Shown here: positions 34,197 to 43,369 of the stretch, piece after piece | How the letters are laid out: the number at the start of each line of letters is the position of its first letter | How positions within the stretch are numbered: the stretch's first letter is position 1 | NCBI RefSeq assembly: GCF_005860765.1 | Contig: NZ_VCEI01000025.1 | Span: forward strand, 930,001-994,000 | Direction of reading: 5' to 3' | Length of the DNA stretch: 64,000 nt | Origin: Dyadobacter sediminis | GTDB taxonomy: Bacteria; Bacteroidota; Bacteroidia; Cytophagales; Spirosomataceae | Notes under the pieces: generated by a model | What the model saw: the letters and a program-made list of their open reading frames with translations, nothing else | What the model was told of the DNA's origin: nothing | The model's database searches: none | Translations under genes and position numbers: made by a program

Positions 34197-35432
34197 TTAC
34201 TTCAAGGCACTAAGCTGATAAATTGTTTCCTTCGGCATGCGGTTCAGTGCAATTTGTCCTTCCAGGTACTTGATCAGAATATCCTGATCTTTAAGGTCTT
34301 TAACATGATTGCCTTGTTCGTAAGAACGGAATCCGATGATGTATGTTTCGTTGATGGGCCTGTACTGGAAAAAATGCAGTTCATTTTTCCGATTGATCAT
34401 TTCACGGATTTCAATCGCTTGCGTATAAGACGGTCCCTGCTTTATTTCAACTCCTTTTTCCCAGTCACCGGCAGAAGCTGCGGCAATCTGGATGCCGTTG
34501 GCCGTAAGTGTGTAAAAACCTTTTTTCAAACCGGATATTTTAAGTACCGGTGCATCATCAGGCATTTTGGCAGCGGATGCCGGAGCCGGAAGCGGAAGAA
34601 ACTTTTCATGGATCGTGAATTTCAGATCATTGCCCGAACCAAGCATTTTGGCATTGCCGGAAGCAACGGTTTCCTTTTTGGAAACCGTAATGGCAGCTGT
34701 TTCTTTCTCTGCTTTCAGGCCCAGCCCTTTTTCCAGCACATTGGCCAGATAATAATATCCGGTTTCATTCAGGTGAACACCGTTTTCGATGATGTTTTCC
34801 TTTTTGCTGATTTCCTGAATGGGTTTGTAAATGTCAATAAACTGCTTGCCGCGCTCGGAGGCAATTTTGGAAATGGCATTGCTGTACAGTTCCAGATCCG
34901 CATTTCGTTTGGACAGGTTTATGGATGTGTCTTCCGAGAACACCGGAATTGTTGACAGCAAAATGGTTTTTGCACCAAGTGAATCCATTGTATTGAGCAG
35001 GCTGTTCAGGCCGTTCCTGAAATTAGCCAGACCCGCTTCTCCTTCCTGCGCTTCAATGCCGCCGTAACCGAGGAAAACAACGGTGGGTTTGGCATCCGCA
35101 ATGTTCCGCATCAGGTGCTGATAAGCAGTAGGCGGATTGGTAAAAGTGCTGCGGGCATCACCCCATACATTATCTCCGGACCAGCCAAGGTTACGAAAAG
35201 TTACGTTCCGTTCAGGAAAACGGGTTGTGAGCGCCAGTTCCAGATAACCAAACTGAAAGTCGTTTTCAAACAGTGAATTGCCAAGAAATACAACGCGGTC
35301 GCCATTTTTCAGGTCAAATCCGGTAGTACTGACGGCGGTACGTGCCGGCTGGTTCTGTGCGTAGGCCGGATTGCAAAGGAGTGTAATGAACAACAATAAA
35401 ACAGGGCTAAGCATAGCCGTTATCTTTCTCAT
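34197..35432 (-). CDS. Secreted SGNH/GDSL hydrolase
   Basis: 411 residues with a signal peptide (MRKITAMLSPVLLLFITLLC, cleavage near AYAQ). The SGNH blocks are visible: a GNSL variant of block I, GWSGDN with the oxyanion Gly, a degenerate block III (GYGGIEA in place of GxND), and HLNETGYY with the catalytic His. The missing Asn of block III is odd and may reduce or change activity. Such proteins are lipases, acetyl-xylan esterases or platelet-activating-factor acetylhydrolase-like. Together with the cytochrome gene downstream it is probably one transcription unit, with relatives often found paired in the same way. Confidence 0.8.
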   Translation of the reverse strand: MRKITAMLSPVLLLFITLLCNPAYAQNQPARTAVSTTGFDLKNGDRVVFLGNSLFENDFQFGYLELALTTRFPERNVTFRNLGWSGDNVWGDARSTFTNPPTAYQHLMRNIADAKPTVVFLGYGGIEAQEGEAGLANFRNGLNSLLNTMDSLGAKTILLSTIPVFSEDTSINLSKRNADLELYSNAISKIASERGKQFIDIYKPIQEISKKENIIENGVHLNETGYYYLANVLEKGLGLKAEKETAAITVSKKETVASGNAKMLGSGNDLKFTIHEKFLPLPAPASAAKMPDDAPVLKISGLKKGFYTLTANGIQIAAASAGDWEKGVEIKQGPSYTQAIEIREMINRKNELHFFQYRPINETYIIGFRSYEQGNHVKDLKDQDILIKYLEGQIALNRMPKETIYQLSALK

Positions 35433-35852
35433 GCATTTTGGGTTTAGGTAATTTATTCTCTAATCGTTGGCAGTCCATTTACTTGTTTATCGCTTGCATG
35501 CGCAAACTGATTTTTTATCCGTCCGATTTCCTTTGTGCGCATAAGCAGGCGTAAGCAGGCTGCAAAACAAGGCTTATATTAAAAAAGGATTATTCGATTA
35601 TTTTTACTGTTCATTATATAGTTGAATATTTCCGGTTTGAAGCTCCGGCTGCGTTCAGGAAGTTTAGTTTGTGAACAGTATGCAGAAACCGGGAAGGGCG
35701 TGATGCGCAAAGGAGAGTAGATATTTTAGCAAAGGAAATTTTCATCCGGAAATCGGATCCTGATCATATTCCGGATTCAGGCCGGATTTGAATGCGCATG
35801 TATTTCAGAAAACGGGATTGTTAAACCGGAAAATGTTATTTGTGCCAGTGTT
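35433..35852. other. Intergenic region, nothing supported
   Basis: 420 bp, AT-rich on the left and with short AAGCAGGC/GCAGGCTG words (35545-35570). No open frame above background, no clear promoter pair, no terminator with a T run. It must hold the promoter of the SGNH/cytochrome unit on its left side. Confidence 0.4.
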
Positions 35853-36455
35853 CTATTTTGCCAAAAGTTTGCCGACCGCTTTCAGGATGGCTGTTCTGTT
35901 TTTCCGGTCTTTGAGGAAGTTGGGCAGCTTTTCAACCATGGTCGTATAATCCGTTGTAAGCCGTTCCCTCAAAGTCGATGACACGTAATCACTGATTTCA
36001 TTCAAATGTCTTTTGTTCAATGCCCAGAAAACATTTCCCTTGACTTCACATTGCAGCCATAGCGGCAATCCAAAAATCGGGTCGTTCAAGCCGGAGTCGT
36101 TATATTTTAAAATATATTCCTCATTATCAGGCTCAAATGCTCTAATAAGTTTGCAATGGGGACAGTGAACAATAATGCTGCTTGATTTTTGCTTATTATC
36201 AGGTACACATTGCTCAAGAGTATTTTCACAATAAGGACAAGTGCGTTTAATCACAGCATTATACCTGATTCTATCAATAGCTTTTTCTACAAGATGGCAA
36301 TTGTAGCAGGTTAATTTTCCACTTTTAAATTGATAAGGTTTGTCGGTCCTTACAAATGCTGCCTGTTTACATTTCGGACATTCCACAATGTATTCATCCA
36401 TATAGGACTGCAGAACCGTTGCATTTCCTGAATACCTTTTATGATCAAACGTCAT
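35853..36455 (-). CDS. Protein with two CxxC-CxxC zinc-ribbon modules, unknown function
   Basis: 200 residues with four CxxC pairs: Cys26/29 (CPKCK), Cys50/53 (CYNCH), Cys73/76 (CPYCE) and Cys98/101 (CPHCK). This makes two zinc ribbons in the first half, like TFIIB or rubredoxin folds. The second half is helical and polar without motifs. Similar proteins in databases are sometimes mislabelled as PriA-like; nothing here supports a helicase. It probably binds nucleic acid or another protein. Single gene, leftward. Confidence 0.6.
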   Translation of the reverse strand: MTFDHKRYSGNATVLQSYMDEYIVECPKCKQAAFVRTDKPYQFKSGKLTCYNCHLVEKAIDRIRYNAVIKRTCPYCENTLEQCVPDNKQKSSSIIVHCPHCKLIRAFEPDNEEYILKYNDSGLNDPIFGLPLWLQCEVKGNVFWALNKRHLNEISDYVSSTLRERLTTDYTTMVEKLPNFLKDRKNRTAILKAVGKLLAK

Positions 36456-36483
36456 GTTAAAAACCGAATTAGCTATTTATTTA

Positions 36484-36515
36484 TAAAAAAAGCTGTCAAT
36501 ATAGTTGACAGCTTT
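36484..36515 (-). terminator. Terminator for the alpha/beta hydrolase gene
   Basis: AAAGCTGTCAA (36489-36499) pairs with TTGACAGCTTT (36505-36515) around a 5 nt loop. On the leftward transcript the stem is followed by a U run (from the A run at 36485-36490). Confidence 0.8.
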
Positions 36516-36547
36516 CTGATTATTAAGTTTAATTTATGTTTTTCTTG

Positions 36548-37369
36548 TTACGACTTGATAAATGCCAGAATATCCGCATTGATGGTTGTCGCTTCCGTGG
36601 TCGGCATGCCGTGCGGGAAACCGGGGTAGGAGATGAGCTTGCCGTTTTTAACCAGTTTTGCCGCTTTTACCGCCGTAAGTTCAAACGGTACGATCTGATC
36701 GTCTTCGCCGTGCAGAATCAGCACCGGCACATCCACGCTTTTAAGGTCTTCGGTGAAATCCGTTTCTGAAAAGGCTTTGACACAGTCGTAATGTGCTTTG
36801 ATGGAGCCCATCATTCCCTGACGCCACCAGTTGTGCCGGATGCCTTCTGAAATTTTTGCACCTTCGCGGTTATAGCCGTAAAAAGCCATTGTAAAATCCT
36901 GAAAATATTGTGGCCGCTGCGTGGCGGTACCTTCGCGGATTTCATCAAAAACGGACATCGGAATGCCGTCCGGATTACTTTCGGATTGTGCCATCACAGG
37001 CGTTACCGCACTGACCAGCACGGCTTTGGCAACGCGGCCCTGTCCGTATTTTGCAACATACCGGATGACTTCGCCGCCGCCGGTGGAATGTCCAACATGA
37101 ATGGCATCTTTCAGATCAAGTGCTTCTGCAAGCTCGGCAACGTCAGCTGCGTAAGTTTCCATTTCATGTCCTTCCGCGCTCTGGCCGGACCGTCCGTGTC
37201 CCCGGCGGTCATGCGCAATAACCCGGAATCCTTCTTTCAGGAAAAACATCATTTGTGCATCCCAGTCATCTCCTGACAACGGCCAGCCGTGATGAAAAAC
37301 GATGGGCTGTCCTGTTCCCCAGTCTTTGTAATAAATCTCGGTGCCGTCTTTTACAGTGATTTTGCTCAT
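36548..37369 (-). CDS. Chloroperoxidase-like alpha/beta hydrolase
   Basis: 273 residues from ATG 37369; the frame is open further upstream but the segment before it lacks family motifs. Motifs are IVFHHGWPLSGDDW (oxyanion), GHSTGGG with nucleophile Ser95, VLILHGEDDQIVP (acid) and PGFPHGMPTT (His). This is the non-haem chloroperoxidase/esterase branch of alpha/beta hydrolases (for example perhydrolases and simple esterases), often induced by oxidative stress. It sits between the zinc-ribbon and flavoprotein genes but is separated from both, with its own terminator. Confidence 0.83.
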   Translation of the reverse strand: MSKITVKDGTEIYYKDWGTGQPIVFHHGWPLSGDDWDAQMMFFLKEGFRVIAHDRRGHGRSGQSAEGHEMETYAADVAELAEALDLKDAIHVGHSTGGGEVIRYVAKYGQGRVAKAVLVSAVTPVMAQSESNPDGIPMSVFDEIREGTATQRPQYFQDFTMAFYGYNREGAKISEGIRHNWWRQGMMGSIKAHYDCVKAFSETDFTEDLKSVDVPVLILHGEDDQIVPFELTAVKAAKLVKNGKLISYPGFPHGMPTTEATTINADILAFIKS

Positions 37370-37576
37370 GTTGCTTGGGTTTTGATTGTGGTTTGTTACT
37401 AAACTTTTTAAAGATATGCTTTTGTCCCAAACCAAAAAATACCGTCTGCGTATAATGCATTTCATTCTTTGTCATTTCCACACCTGACCCGAAAACCGTA
37501 ACTTCAAAATCAGCTTTCAGACTTCGCTTCATGGCTGAAATGGGCTGTTTTTTGCCATGTTTTCCGGCGGTGTTAC

Positions 37577-38482
37577 TCAGAATGCTTCATCTATCAAAGC
37601 CTTATTGACAAATGCGCCCGCCATGGCACCTGATGAAACCGATACGGAAACAGCTCTTCCGAAGCTGGAATTGTCACCTGCTGCATAAATGCCGGGAACG
37701 GTGGTTTGCTGGAACATGTCTACTTGAAGCAAGCCATTTTCAGAAAGTTTACAACCAAGCTGTTCCGGAATGTCACAATGCTGTGCAAACGGCGGCCGTG
37801 CATAAATGGCTGAAACGGCTGCTTCGCTGTTATCCTTGAATACAATGCGCCTGATCTTGCCTTTGTCGTGTGATAAAGCGGCTATTTCCTTTTCAACCAT
37901 GCCGATTCCGTGTTCTGTAAGTTTTTCCGCCTGTTGCTGCGTGAATGTTGATTTCCCGTTGGTGAAAATAGTCAGGTCTTTGGTCCAGTTCAGGATCATT
38001 TTTGCTGTTTCAAATCCTGCATCACCATTTCCGATTATGCCTGTTTTTTCATTTCTAACTTCGTAGCCATGGCAATAGGGGCAATGCAGAATGGAAATTC
38101 CCCAGCAATCCGCAAAGCCTTCCAGCTCCGGCATCCGATCTTTCAGCCCGGTTGTGAAAATCAGCTTTCTGGAAGTAAACCGTTTGTTTGCCGAAGTTGT
38201 AATTTCAAATCCGTTTTCTGTTTTGGTTCCGGTCACAGCCTTTCCGTCATAAAAATGAACGGTAGGATATTTTTCCACCTGCAATTTGCCGGAAGCTGCA
38301 ATCTGTTTCGGTGTTTCACCGTCATGCGTCAGGAAGTTATGTGAATGCGGTGTCTGCGCATTGCACGGTTTCCCGCTGTCGATTACCAATGTTTGTCTGA
38401 GTGACCTGCCAAGGCTCATGGCAGCGGAAAGGCCGGCGTAACTTCCGCCAATAATGATAACTTCAAAGTCTGTTCTGTTCAT
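37577..38482 (-). CDS. Thioredoxin-reductase-like flavoprotein
   Basis: 301 residues. FAD motif IIIGGSYAGLSAAM at the N-terminus, NAD(P)H motif GIIGNGDAGFETAK in the middle, and an active-site-like CPYCHGYE at Cys134/Cys137. The C-terminal FAD motif is GIYAAGDNSS. This is the class of thioredoxin-reductase-like proteins that act on small disulfides or as ferredoxin/thioredoxin oxidoreductases; the partner is unknown. A palindromic operator with an overlapping promoter lies 59 bp upstream of the start, so expression is probably repressed by a nearby-acting regulator. Confidence 0.86.
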   Translation of the reverse strand: MNRTDFEVIIIGGSYAGLSAAMSLGRSLRQTLVIDSGKPCNAQTPHSHNFLTHDGETPKQIAASGKLQVEKYPTVHFYDGKAVTGTKTENGFEITTSANKRFTSRKLIFTTGLKDRMPELEGFADCWGISILHCPYCHGYEVRNEKTGIIGNGDAGFETAKMILNWTKDLTIFTNGKSTFTQQQAEKLTEHGIGMVEKEIAALSHDKGKIRRIVFKDNSEAAVSAIYARPPFAQHCDIPEQLGCKLSENGLLQVDMFQQTTVPGIYAAGDNSSFGRAVSVSVSSGAMAGAFVNKALIDEAF

Positions 38483-38540
38483 TTTCTTACTGCGTTAATC
38501 CGGCAGGCAGCAGAAGCCCGCCTGCTTTTATGTAATGCCG

Positions 38541-38590
38541 TAAAATTAATGAAAGTTTCTTTAAATGCAACATTGTTGCATTTAAAGAAA
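38541..38590 (-). promoter_or_regulatory. Promoter with 15 bp palindromic operator for the flavoprotein gene
   Basis: On the minus strand the -33 box TTG (38568-38570) is followed, 19 nt later, by TAATTTTA (38541-38548), a near -7 box. The -33 box lies in the inverted repeat TTTCTTTAAATGCAA-N5-TTGCATTTAAAGAAA (38556-38590), whose two arms are exact complements. A repressor bound here would block the promoter. The inner TGCAAC/GTTGCA core recalls MarR- or Rrf2-type sites, but no such gene is next to it. Confidence 0.7.
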
Positions 38591-38690
38591 AGCAGTTGCT
38601 TTGGACCCATTTTCCCGTTCATCCCGGCATGCTCGCAGCGTTGGTTTACTATTCCGGAATCCGTAATTTTGTTTAACTACGGAGTAACAT

Positions 38691-38723
38691 AAAACAGAAA
38701 AGCAGCCATCGGGCTGCTTTTCT
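38691..38723 (-). terminator. Terminator of the DJ-1/PfpI gene
   Basis: AGAAAAGCAGCC pairs with GGCTGCTTTTCT around an ATCG loop. On the leftward transcript the following bases are CUGUUUUAUG. It ends the leftward gene at 38753. Confidence 0.8.
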
Positions 38724-38752
38724 GCTGAAATGCTTCATATGCTTTCTTTTGA

Positions 38753-39454
38753 TCAGCTTACCCCGACCGGCTGGTTTTCCAGGATTTGAATTAAAGCTTT
38801 TGCTGTCGGGCCTGCTGATAACGGATTCTGGCCGGTTACCAGAAGCGCGTCCACTTCAACGTGTACTGTAAACGGAATGATTGCGGAGTGAAAATCGGCA
38901 TTGTTATCTTTCAAACGCGTTTCCAGTTCATAAGGCACATTACTGGCGCGAAGCGATAACGTTTCTTCTGTATTAGTAAAACCGGTAATCTTTTTGCCGG
39001 CAAGAAAACCGGGCCTCAGCAATTCGGCAGCAAGCAGCGCGGCCGGACCGTGGCAAACTGCGGCAACGGGTTTGCCTGCATCCAAAGTATTCAGTATCAT
39101 ACGACCACTTGCATGATTGGTCGCCAGATCCCAGATCGGGCCGTGGCCACCGGGATAGAAAATGGCATCAAACGCCGCAGCATCCACTTCTTCCAGACGC
39201 TTTGTGTTGTTAAATGCATGCTGTGCCGCTTCGTCATTCTGGAACCTTCGGTTGGAAGCGGTGATGTTTTCAGTAAGCAGACTCATCGGATCAACCGGCG
39301 GCTTGCCGCCCTGCGGACTGGCCAGCTCTATTTTGTAACCCTGATCGATGAACTCGTAATAGGGATCGGTAAATTCCCCAAGCCAGACACCCGTTTTGCT
39401 GTCTGTATTTTCCATATCCGCGTGCGAAGTCAGAATCATCAGTATATTTTTCAT
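38753..39454 (-). CDS. DJ-1/PfpI-family protein (Hsp31-like)
   Basis: 233 residues. Glutamine-amidotransferase-like fold with the nucleophile elbow AAVCHGPAAL (Cys134), a conserved Glu27 in TGVWLGEF, and FDAIFYPGGHG. Members include glyoxalase III, chaperone Hsp31 and deglycase-like proteins. The long EFTDPYYEF segment suits the Hsp31/glyoxalase group. It would protect against methylglyoxal or heat and oxidative stress. It is 127 bp downstream of the AraC gene, on the same strand. Confidence 0.85.
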   Translation of the reverse strand: MKNILMILTSHADMENTDSKTGVWLGEFTDPYYEFIDQGYKIELASPQGGKPPVDPMSLLTENITASNRRFQNDEAAQHAFNNTKRLEEVDAAAFDAIFYPGGHGPIWDLATNHASGRMILNTLDAGKPVAAVCHGPAALLAAELLRPGFLAGKKITGFTNTEETLSLRASNVPYELETRLKDNNADFHSAIIPFTVHVEVDALLVTGQNPLSAGPTAKALIQILENQPVGVS

Positions 39455-39580
39455 AATCTTGAAATTTTAATGAACATGTTAAAGTCTGATGCTGGCGGAA
39501 AAATATCATTCCAGCCCAAATGCTCATCATCATTCCAAATCTTCCCTGATCCCTTTTTCCAGTTTCCTTTATCCCTTTTC

Positions 39581-40495
39581 TCAGTTAAACGACTGTCGGA
39601 ATTCCAGCGGCGATACGTTCGTTTTTGTCTTGAACAACTTGCTGAACGACTGCGGATGCCCGAAACCCAGTTCGTAGGCGATTTCACTGACCGACAGATT
39701 TGTGGTTGATAATTTTTGCTTGGCGTTTTCAATCAGTTTGTCGTGAATATGCTGCTGCGTGCTCCGGCCCGTCAGTACTTTCAGCAGACTGCTCAGGTAA
39801 TTGGGCGAAACGTTCAGCGCATCAGCAATGAACTGAACCGTAGGCAATCCTTTATTTACCAGCGATCCGTTATTGAAATAATCCGCAAGATTGGTTTCCA
39901 GCCGATTCAGGATCTGATGATTGGCGACTCTTCTGGTAATAAACTGCCGGTGATAAAACCGCTCCGCATACGTCAGCAGCAATTCAAGCTGGGCAATCAT
40001 TACGGTCTGGCTGAACTGGTCGATACTGGCATGATATTCCTGCTCGATGTTCTGCATGATGCCGATAACCGTGTTTTCTTCTTTTTCCGACAAATGCAGG
40101 CCTTCGCTGACCGAGTAGCTGAAATATTCGTATTTCCGCATGGCATTGGCAAGCGGCGTGTTCCAGAGAAAATCGGGATGAACGAGCAGCAACCAACCCG
40201 AATGCCGGATTTCTTCATCCGCCTCGATCGAAATAACCTGTCCCGGCGAAATAAAGATCATGATGCCTTCGTCAAAATCATATTCCTGCTGTCCGTATTT
40301 CATCTTTGCATTGAAATTCCGTTTCAGCGCAATGGAGTAAAAGTTGTTCACCAAACTTTTCGGCTCGTCCTTTTTCAGCATCTTCATGTCCGCAAAATTG
40401 ATCAGGCTGATCAGCGGATGTTTGGGCTTGGGCAACTTCCTGAACTGATGAAATTCACGGATCGTCCGGATCGTATACGGCTGCATGTTGGTCAT
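39581..40495 (-). CDS. AraC-family transcriptional regulator
   Basis: 304 residues. The C-terminal 100 residues hold two helix-turn-helix motifs (FIADALNVSPNYLSSLLK and LSVSEIAYELGFGHPQSFSKLFK) typical of AraC/XylS regulators. The N-terminal part is a cupin-like sensing region (IMIFISPGQVISIEADEE). It is only 12 bp downstream of the NmrA-like gene, so they form an operon, and it probably controls that gene and the DJ-1/PfpI gene. Inducer unknown. Confidence 0.87.
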   Translation of the reverse strand: MTNMQPYTIRTIREFHQFRKLPKPKHPLISLINFADMKMLKKDEPKSLVNNFYSIALKRNFNAKMKYGQQEYDFDEGIMIFISPGQVISIEADEEIRHSGWLLLVHPDFLWNTPLANAMRKYEYFSYSVSEGLHLSEKEENTVIGIMQNIEQEYHASIDQFSQTVMIAQLELLLTYAERFYHRQFITRRVANHQILNRLETNLADYFNNGSLVNKGLPTVQFIADALNVSPNYLSSLLKVLTGRSTQQHIHDKLIENAKQKLSTTNLSVSEIAYELGFGHPQSFSKLFKTKTNVSPLEFRQSFN

Positions 40496-40507
40496 GACGG
40501 CATTTTG

Positions 40508-41395
40508 TTAATTTTTTTCAAATTCAATGGCAAATTCACGGGCAAAATCTTTCAGTTTCACTTTCCCCATTTCTGCCGGTTTGTTCCGGAAATAATCTTC
40601 CGACAATGCACCGCTGTGAATGCTTGCGAACATTTCCACCATTTTTCCGGCAAGCGTTTCCGGCATGCCGTTTGAAAGCAGGTTGTTGAGCATCTGTTCG
40701 TCGGATATAATTTCCCATTTTAAATCCGGCTTTCCAATGGCTTCTCCCAAAACTCCGGCGATTTCAGTTCCCGTAAGCTCTTCACTCACTACATAGCGTA
40801 CTTTCATGCCGTTCACAGGCGTTTCCAGTTCGTCCGCAATGGCCGCGGCAATATCCATCGGTGAAACCAGAATTATTATATCATTTCCGCCGTAATTTGC
40901 CGCCATCACTCCGGTGTGTTTGATCATGTCCAGAAAACTATACAGATTATAGTGGAAATAACTGGGCCGCATGTGCGTGATATTCAGGCCCGGAATGGCG
41001 TTCAGAATGCTTTCTACCCGGTTTGAACCCAGAATAATTCCTGTTCCTTTGTCCAGATCAGCGCCGTAACTGCTTAAATGGATGAAGCGTTTTACGCCGC
41101 TTTGCACAATAGCCTGCGCATAAGAATTGCCGACTGAAGTATAATATTGCAGTTGATCCGGAGCGGCGTAATTAGGCGGAATCATGCCAAATACTGCATC
41201 TGCACCGGCAAAGGTATCAGCCAGAAAACCCACTTCGTCCAGCGAGCCGATTGCCGCCGTTGCTCCGAGTACTTCAATGTCCTGCTGCTTTTCGGGCTTG
41301 CTGCTGATGACCGTAACGGCATGTCCTTTTTGCACGAGCATTTCTGTGAGCGGCTTGCCAATATGTCCTAATGATCCTGTTAATATGATTTTCAT
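40508..41395 (-). CDS. NmrA-like NAD(P)-binding protein
   Basis: 295 residues from ATG 41395; an upstream open segment without motifs was excluded. Rossmann motif IILTGSLGHIGKPLTEML at the N-terminus, then FIHLSSYGADL. This is the NmrA/atypical SDR family, for example quinone reductase-like QorB or sugar-epimerase-like redox sensors. It lacks the YxxxK pair at the usual place, so a sensor or regulator role is as likely as catalysis. It forms an operon with the AraC gene. Confidence 0.82.
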   Translation of the reverse strand: MKIILTGSLGHIGKPLTEMLVQKGHAVTVISSKPEKQQDIEVLGATAAIGSLDEVGFLADTFAGADAVFGMIPPNYAAPDQLQYYTSVGNSYAQAIVQSGVKRFIHLSSYGADLDKGTGIILGSNRVESILNAIPGLNITHMRPSYFHYNLYSFLDMIKHTGVMAANYGGNDIIILVSPMDIAAAIADELETPVNGMKVRYVVSEELTGTEIAGVLGEAIGKPDLKWEIISDEQMLNNLLSNGMPETLAGKMVEMFASIHSGALSEDYFRNKPAEMGKVKLKDFAREFAIEFEKN

Positions 41396-41494
41396 GTTGC
41401 TTTTTTTTATGCAAAGTTGCGCTGTGCCGGACGAATGTCTGTAGTCTGATCTATGGTTGTTGTAGCCAAAAAAGGAATTTGCCTTTTCATCAAA

Positions 41495-41530
41495 TAAAAA
41501 AAGCTTGTCGCACCCGAAAGCGCGACAAGC
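41495..41530 (-). terminator. Terminator of the ECF sigma-linked SusCD operon
   Basis: GCTTGTCGC (41503-41511) pairs with GCGACAAGC (41522-41530). The A run on the left becomes a U run on the leftward transcript. It lies 30 bp after the SusD gene. Confidence 0.82.
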
Positions 41531-41560
41531 CTGCTGTTTCAAAATGCATTACTTCCTAAA

Positions 41561-43345
41561 TCAGTAACCCGGATTCTGAAGGATTTTTTTGTTCTGGTCA
41601 ATAACTGGCTGCGGAATCGGGTTCATGTACATCTTTTTGGTAAAAACGTGCGGATGATTCAGCCCGACGACTTCGTAAATCCATTTGCCTTTGTTGTCAT
41701 TCGGTGAGCTGTTGGTGATTTTCATGCCGTGAAAATCCTTGTTCATGACGTCCTCGGCAATTGCCCAGCGGATAATGTCGTAAAACCGTTTGGTTTCAAA
41801 GCAAAGTTCCACGCGCCTTTCGCGACGGATGGCGGTACGCATGGTGTCTTTGGTCAGACCGGCCGGCAGATCGGGCAAATTCGAACGTTTGCGGATGGCG
41901 TTGATTGCTGCATAAACACTTGCGTCCGGGCCTTTTGCTTCATTTTGTGCTTCCGCATAATTCAGTAAAACTTCGGCATAGCGGTAATAAACGTAATTCT
42001 GGCCGCTCGCCGCACCGCCCCTTGGTTTCAGTGGATTGATCTTCTTTTTGAAATAATAACCTGTGTTTCCTACATCATCTGTTCCGAAATCAATCTGGTT
42101 TTTGGAAGGCCGTACCTTATCGATCCGCGTGTAAATCGTGTCCACTTTTGCCATCCAGTCCTGCTTGTAGGGTGCGCCGTCGTATACAATGAAATCATAA
42201 AAGCGCTTTTCCCGGTTTTTGTACGGGTTCTGCGGATCATATCCGGAAGTCGGGTCCGTGATCGGTTTTCCGTTGGCCATTGCAAACTGATCCACCAATT
42301 CCTGCGTCGGACAGTAATTTCCCCACGTATAATAAACCCCGTCGATCCAGACCGGGCCGCCGTATTGTTCGTAGTTGGAACCCATAATCACTGAAACGAT
42401 CTGCCGGTCCCAGATGATTTCCGGATTGTATTCATTTTTTTCCCACCATAATGCATTGATGTCCGGGAAAAGACTGTATTGCCCGCCAAACGTATCCATG
42501 AATTTTTTGTTCGTTGCCGCTGCATTTTCCCATCTTTTCGGATCGTAATTGCCGAATGCAACGAGTTTATTGGGATCGCTTCCTACCGGCGGAGTCGCCG
42601 TGTTGAATGCCGGGCTCGCCGTGTACAGTTCCAGCCAGCCTTTCAAAGCCAGTGCGGCACCGAGCGTAGCCCTGCCGGCATCGGCATCGCCTCCGTTGTA
42701 CTTGACAGCCAGTGCATTGTTGTTTACAATTTCGTCCAGTTCTTTGATGATGAAATTGAACGTTTCCTCAAACGTGCTGCGCTCGCGGTACAGTTCAGCT
42801 TCTGTCATCGTATTTCTGTCCAGCACTTCCGTTATAATCGGCAGACCGCCCAGATGCATGAACATTTCGGAGTAATAGTAAGCGCGTAAAAACCGGACTT
42901 CATCGAAGCGTTTCTTCATGTAAGCTTCGGAAAAGTTGGCTTTGTTTTCGGTTACTTTCTGGATAAACAAATTGCATTTCCTGATCTTCAGAAAGCCTGC
43001 GCTCCACGTTGCATAATCCGTTGCATTGCCGTTTGCATGATCCATCGGTGTGCCGAGGTTCACGGCCGGGTCCACGATTCCCTGCCGCCAGCTATACGAT
43101 TTCCAGTAAAATCCCGCGTCGTTGTCGTCGGTAAAGTTGTCGAGGTTATCGGGTGAATTCCATTTGTTGGAAAGCGTGCTGTAAATGTCGTTCAGGAAAA
43201 GATCTGCATTTCCTTCCGATGCCCACTGAATGTCATCCGTCAGCCGGCTTTTGATCTGATTGTCCAGAAAATCCTCTTTGCAGGAAGTGGTAAAAAAGCA
43301 GATTCCCAGTGCCGTGGCAAAAATGAGCTGTTTGATATTTTTCAT
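41561..43345 (-). CDS. SusD/RagB-like outer-membrane nutrient-binding lipoprotein
   Basis: 594 residues. Signal peptide with a lipobox (FATALGICFFTTSCKED) and lipid anchoring Cys at about 22. The RagB/SusD fold is seen in the N-terminal helices (NDIYSTLSNKWNSPDN and LRAYYYSEMFMHLGGLP) and the C-terminal IRRERRVELCFETKRFYDIIRW. It captures the ligand at the cell surface and feeds the SusC porin encoded 24 bp upstream. The ligand is unknown, because no glycan-degrading enzyme is near. Confidence 0.93.
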   Translation of the reverse strand: MKNIKQLIFATALGICFFTTSCKEDFLDNQIKSRLTDDIQWASEGNADLFLNDIYSTLSNKWNSPDNLDNFTDDNDAGFYWKSYSWRQGIVDPAVNLGTPMDHANGNATDYATWSAGFLKIRKCNLFIQKVTENKANFSEAYMKKRFDEVRFLRAYYYSEMFMHLGGLPIITEVLDRNTMTEAELYRERSTFEETFNFIIKELDEIVNNNALAVKYNGGDADAGRATLGAALALKGWLELYTASPAFNTATPPVGSDPNKLVAFGNYDPKRWENAAATNKKFMDTFGGQYSLFPDINALWWEKNEYNPEIIWDRQIVSVIMGSNYEQYGGPVWIDGVYYTWGNYCPTQELVDQFAMANGKPITDPTSGYDPQNPYKNREKRFYDFIVYDGAPYKQDWMAKVDTIYTRIDKVRPSKNQIDFGTDDVGNTGYYFKKKINPLKPRGGAASGQNYVYYRYAEVLLNYAEAQNEAKGPDASVYAAINAIRKRSNLPDLPAGLTKDTMRTAIRRERRVELCFETKRFYDIIRWAIAEDVMNKDFHGMKITNSSPNDNKGKWIYEVVGLNHPHVFTKKMYMNPIPQPVIDQNKKILQNPGY

Positions 43346-43369
43346 AGTTCTTTCAATGCTTTGTATAAA

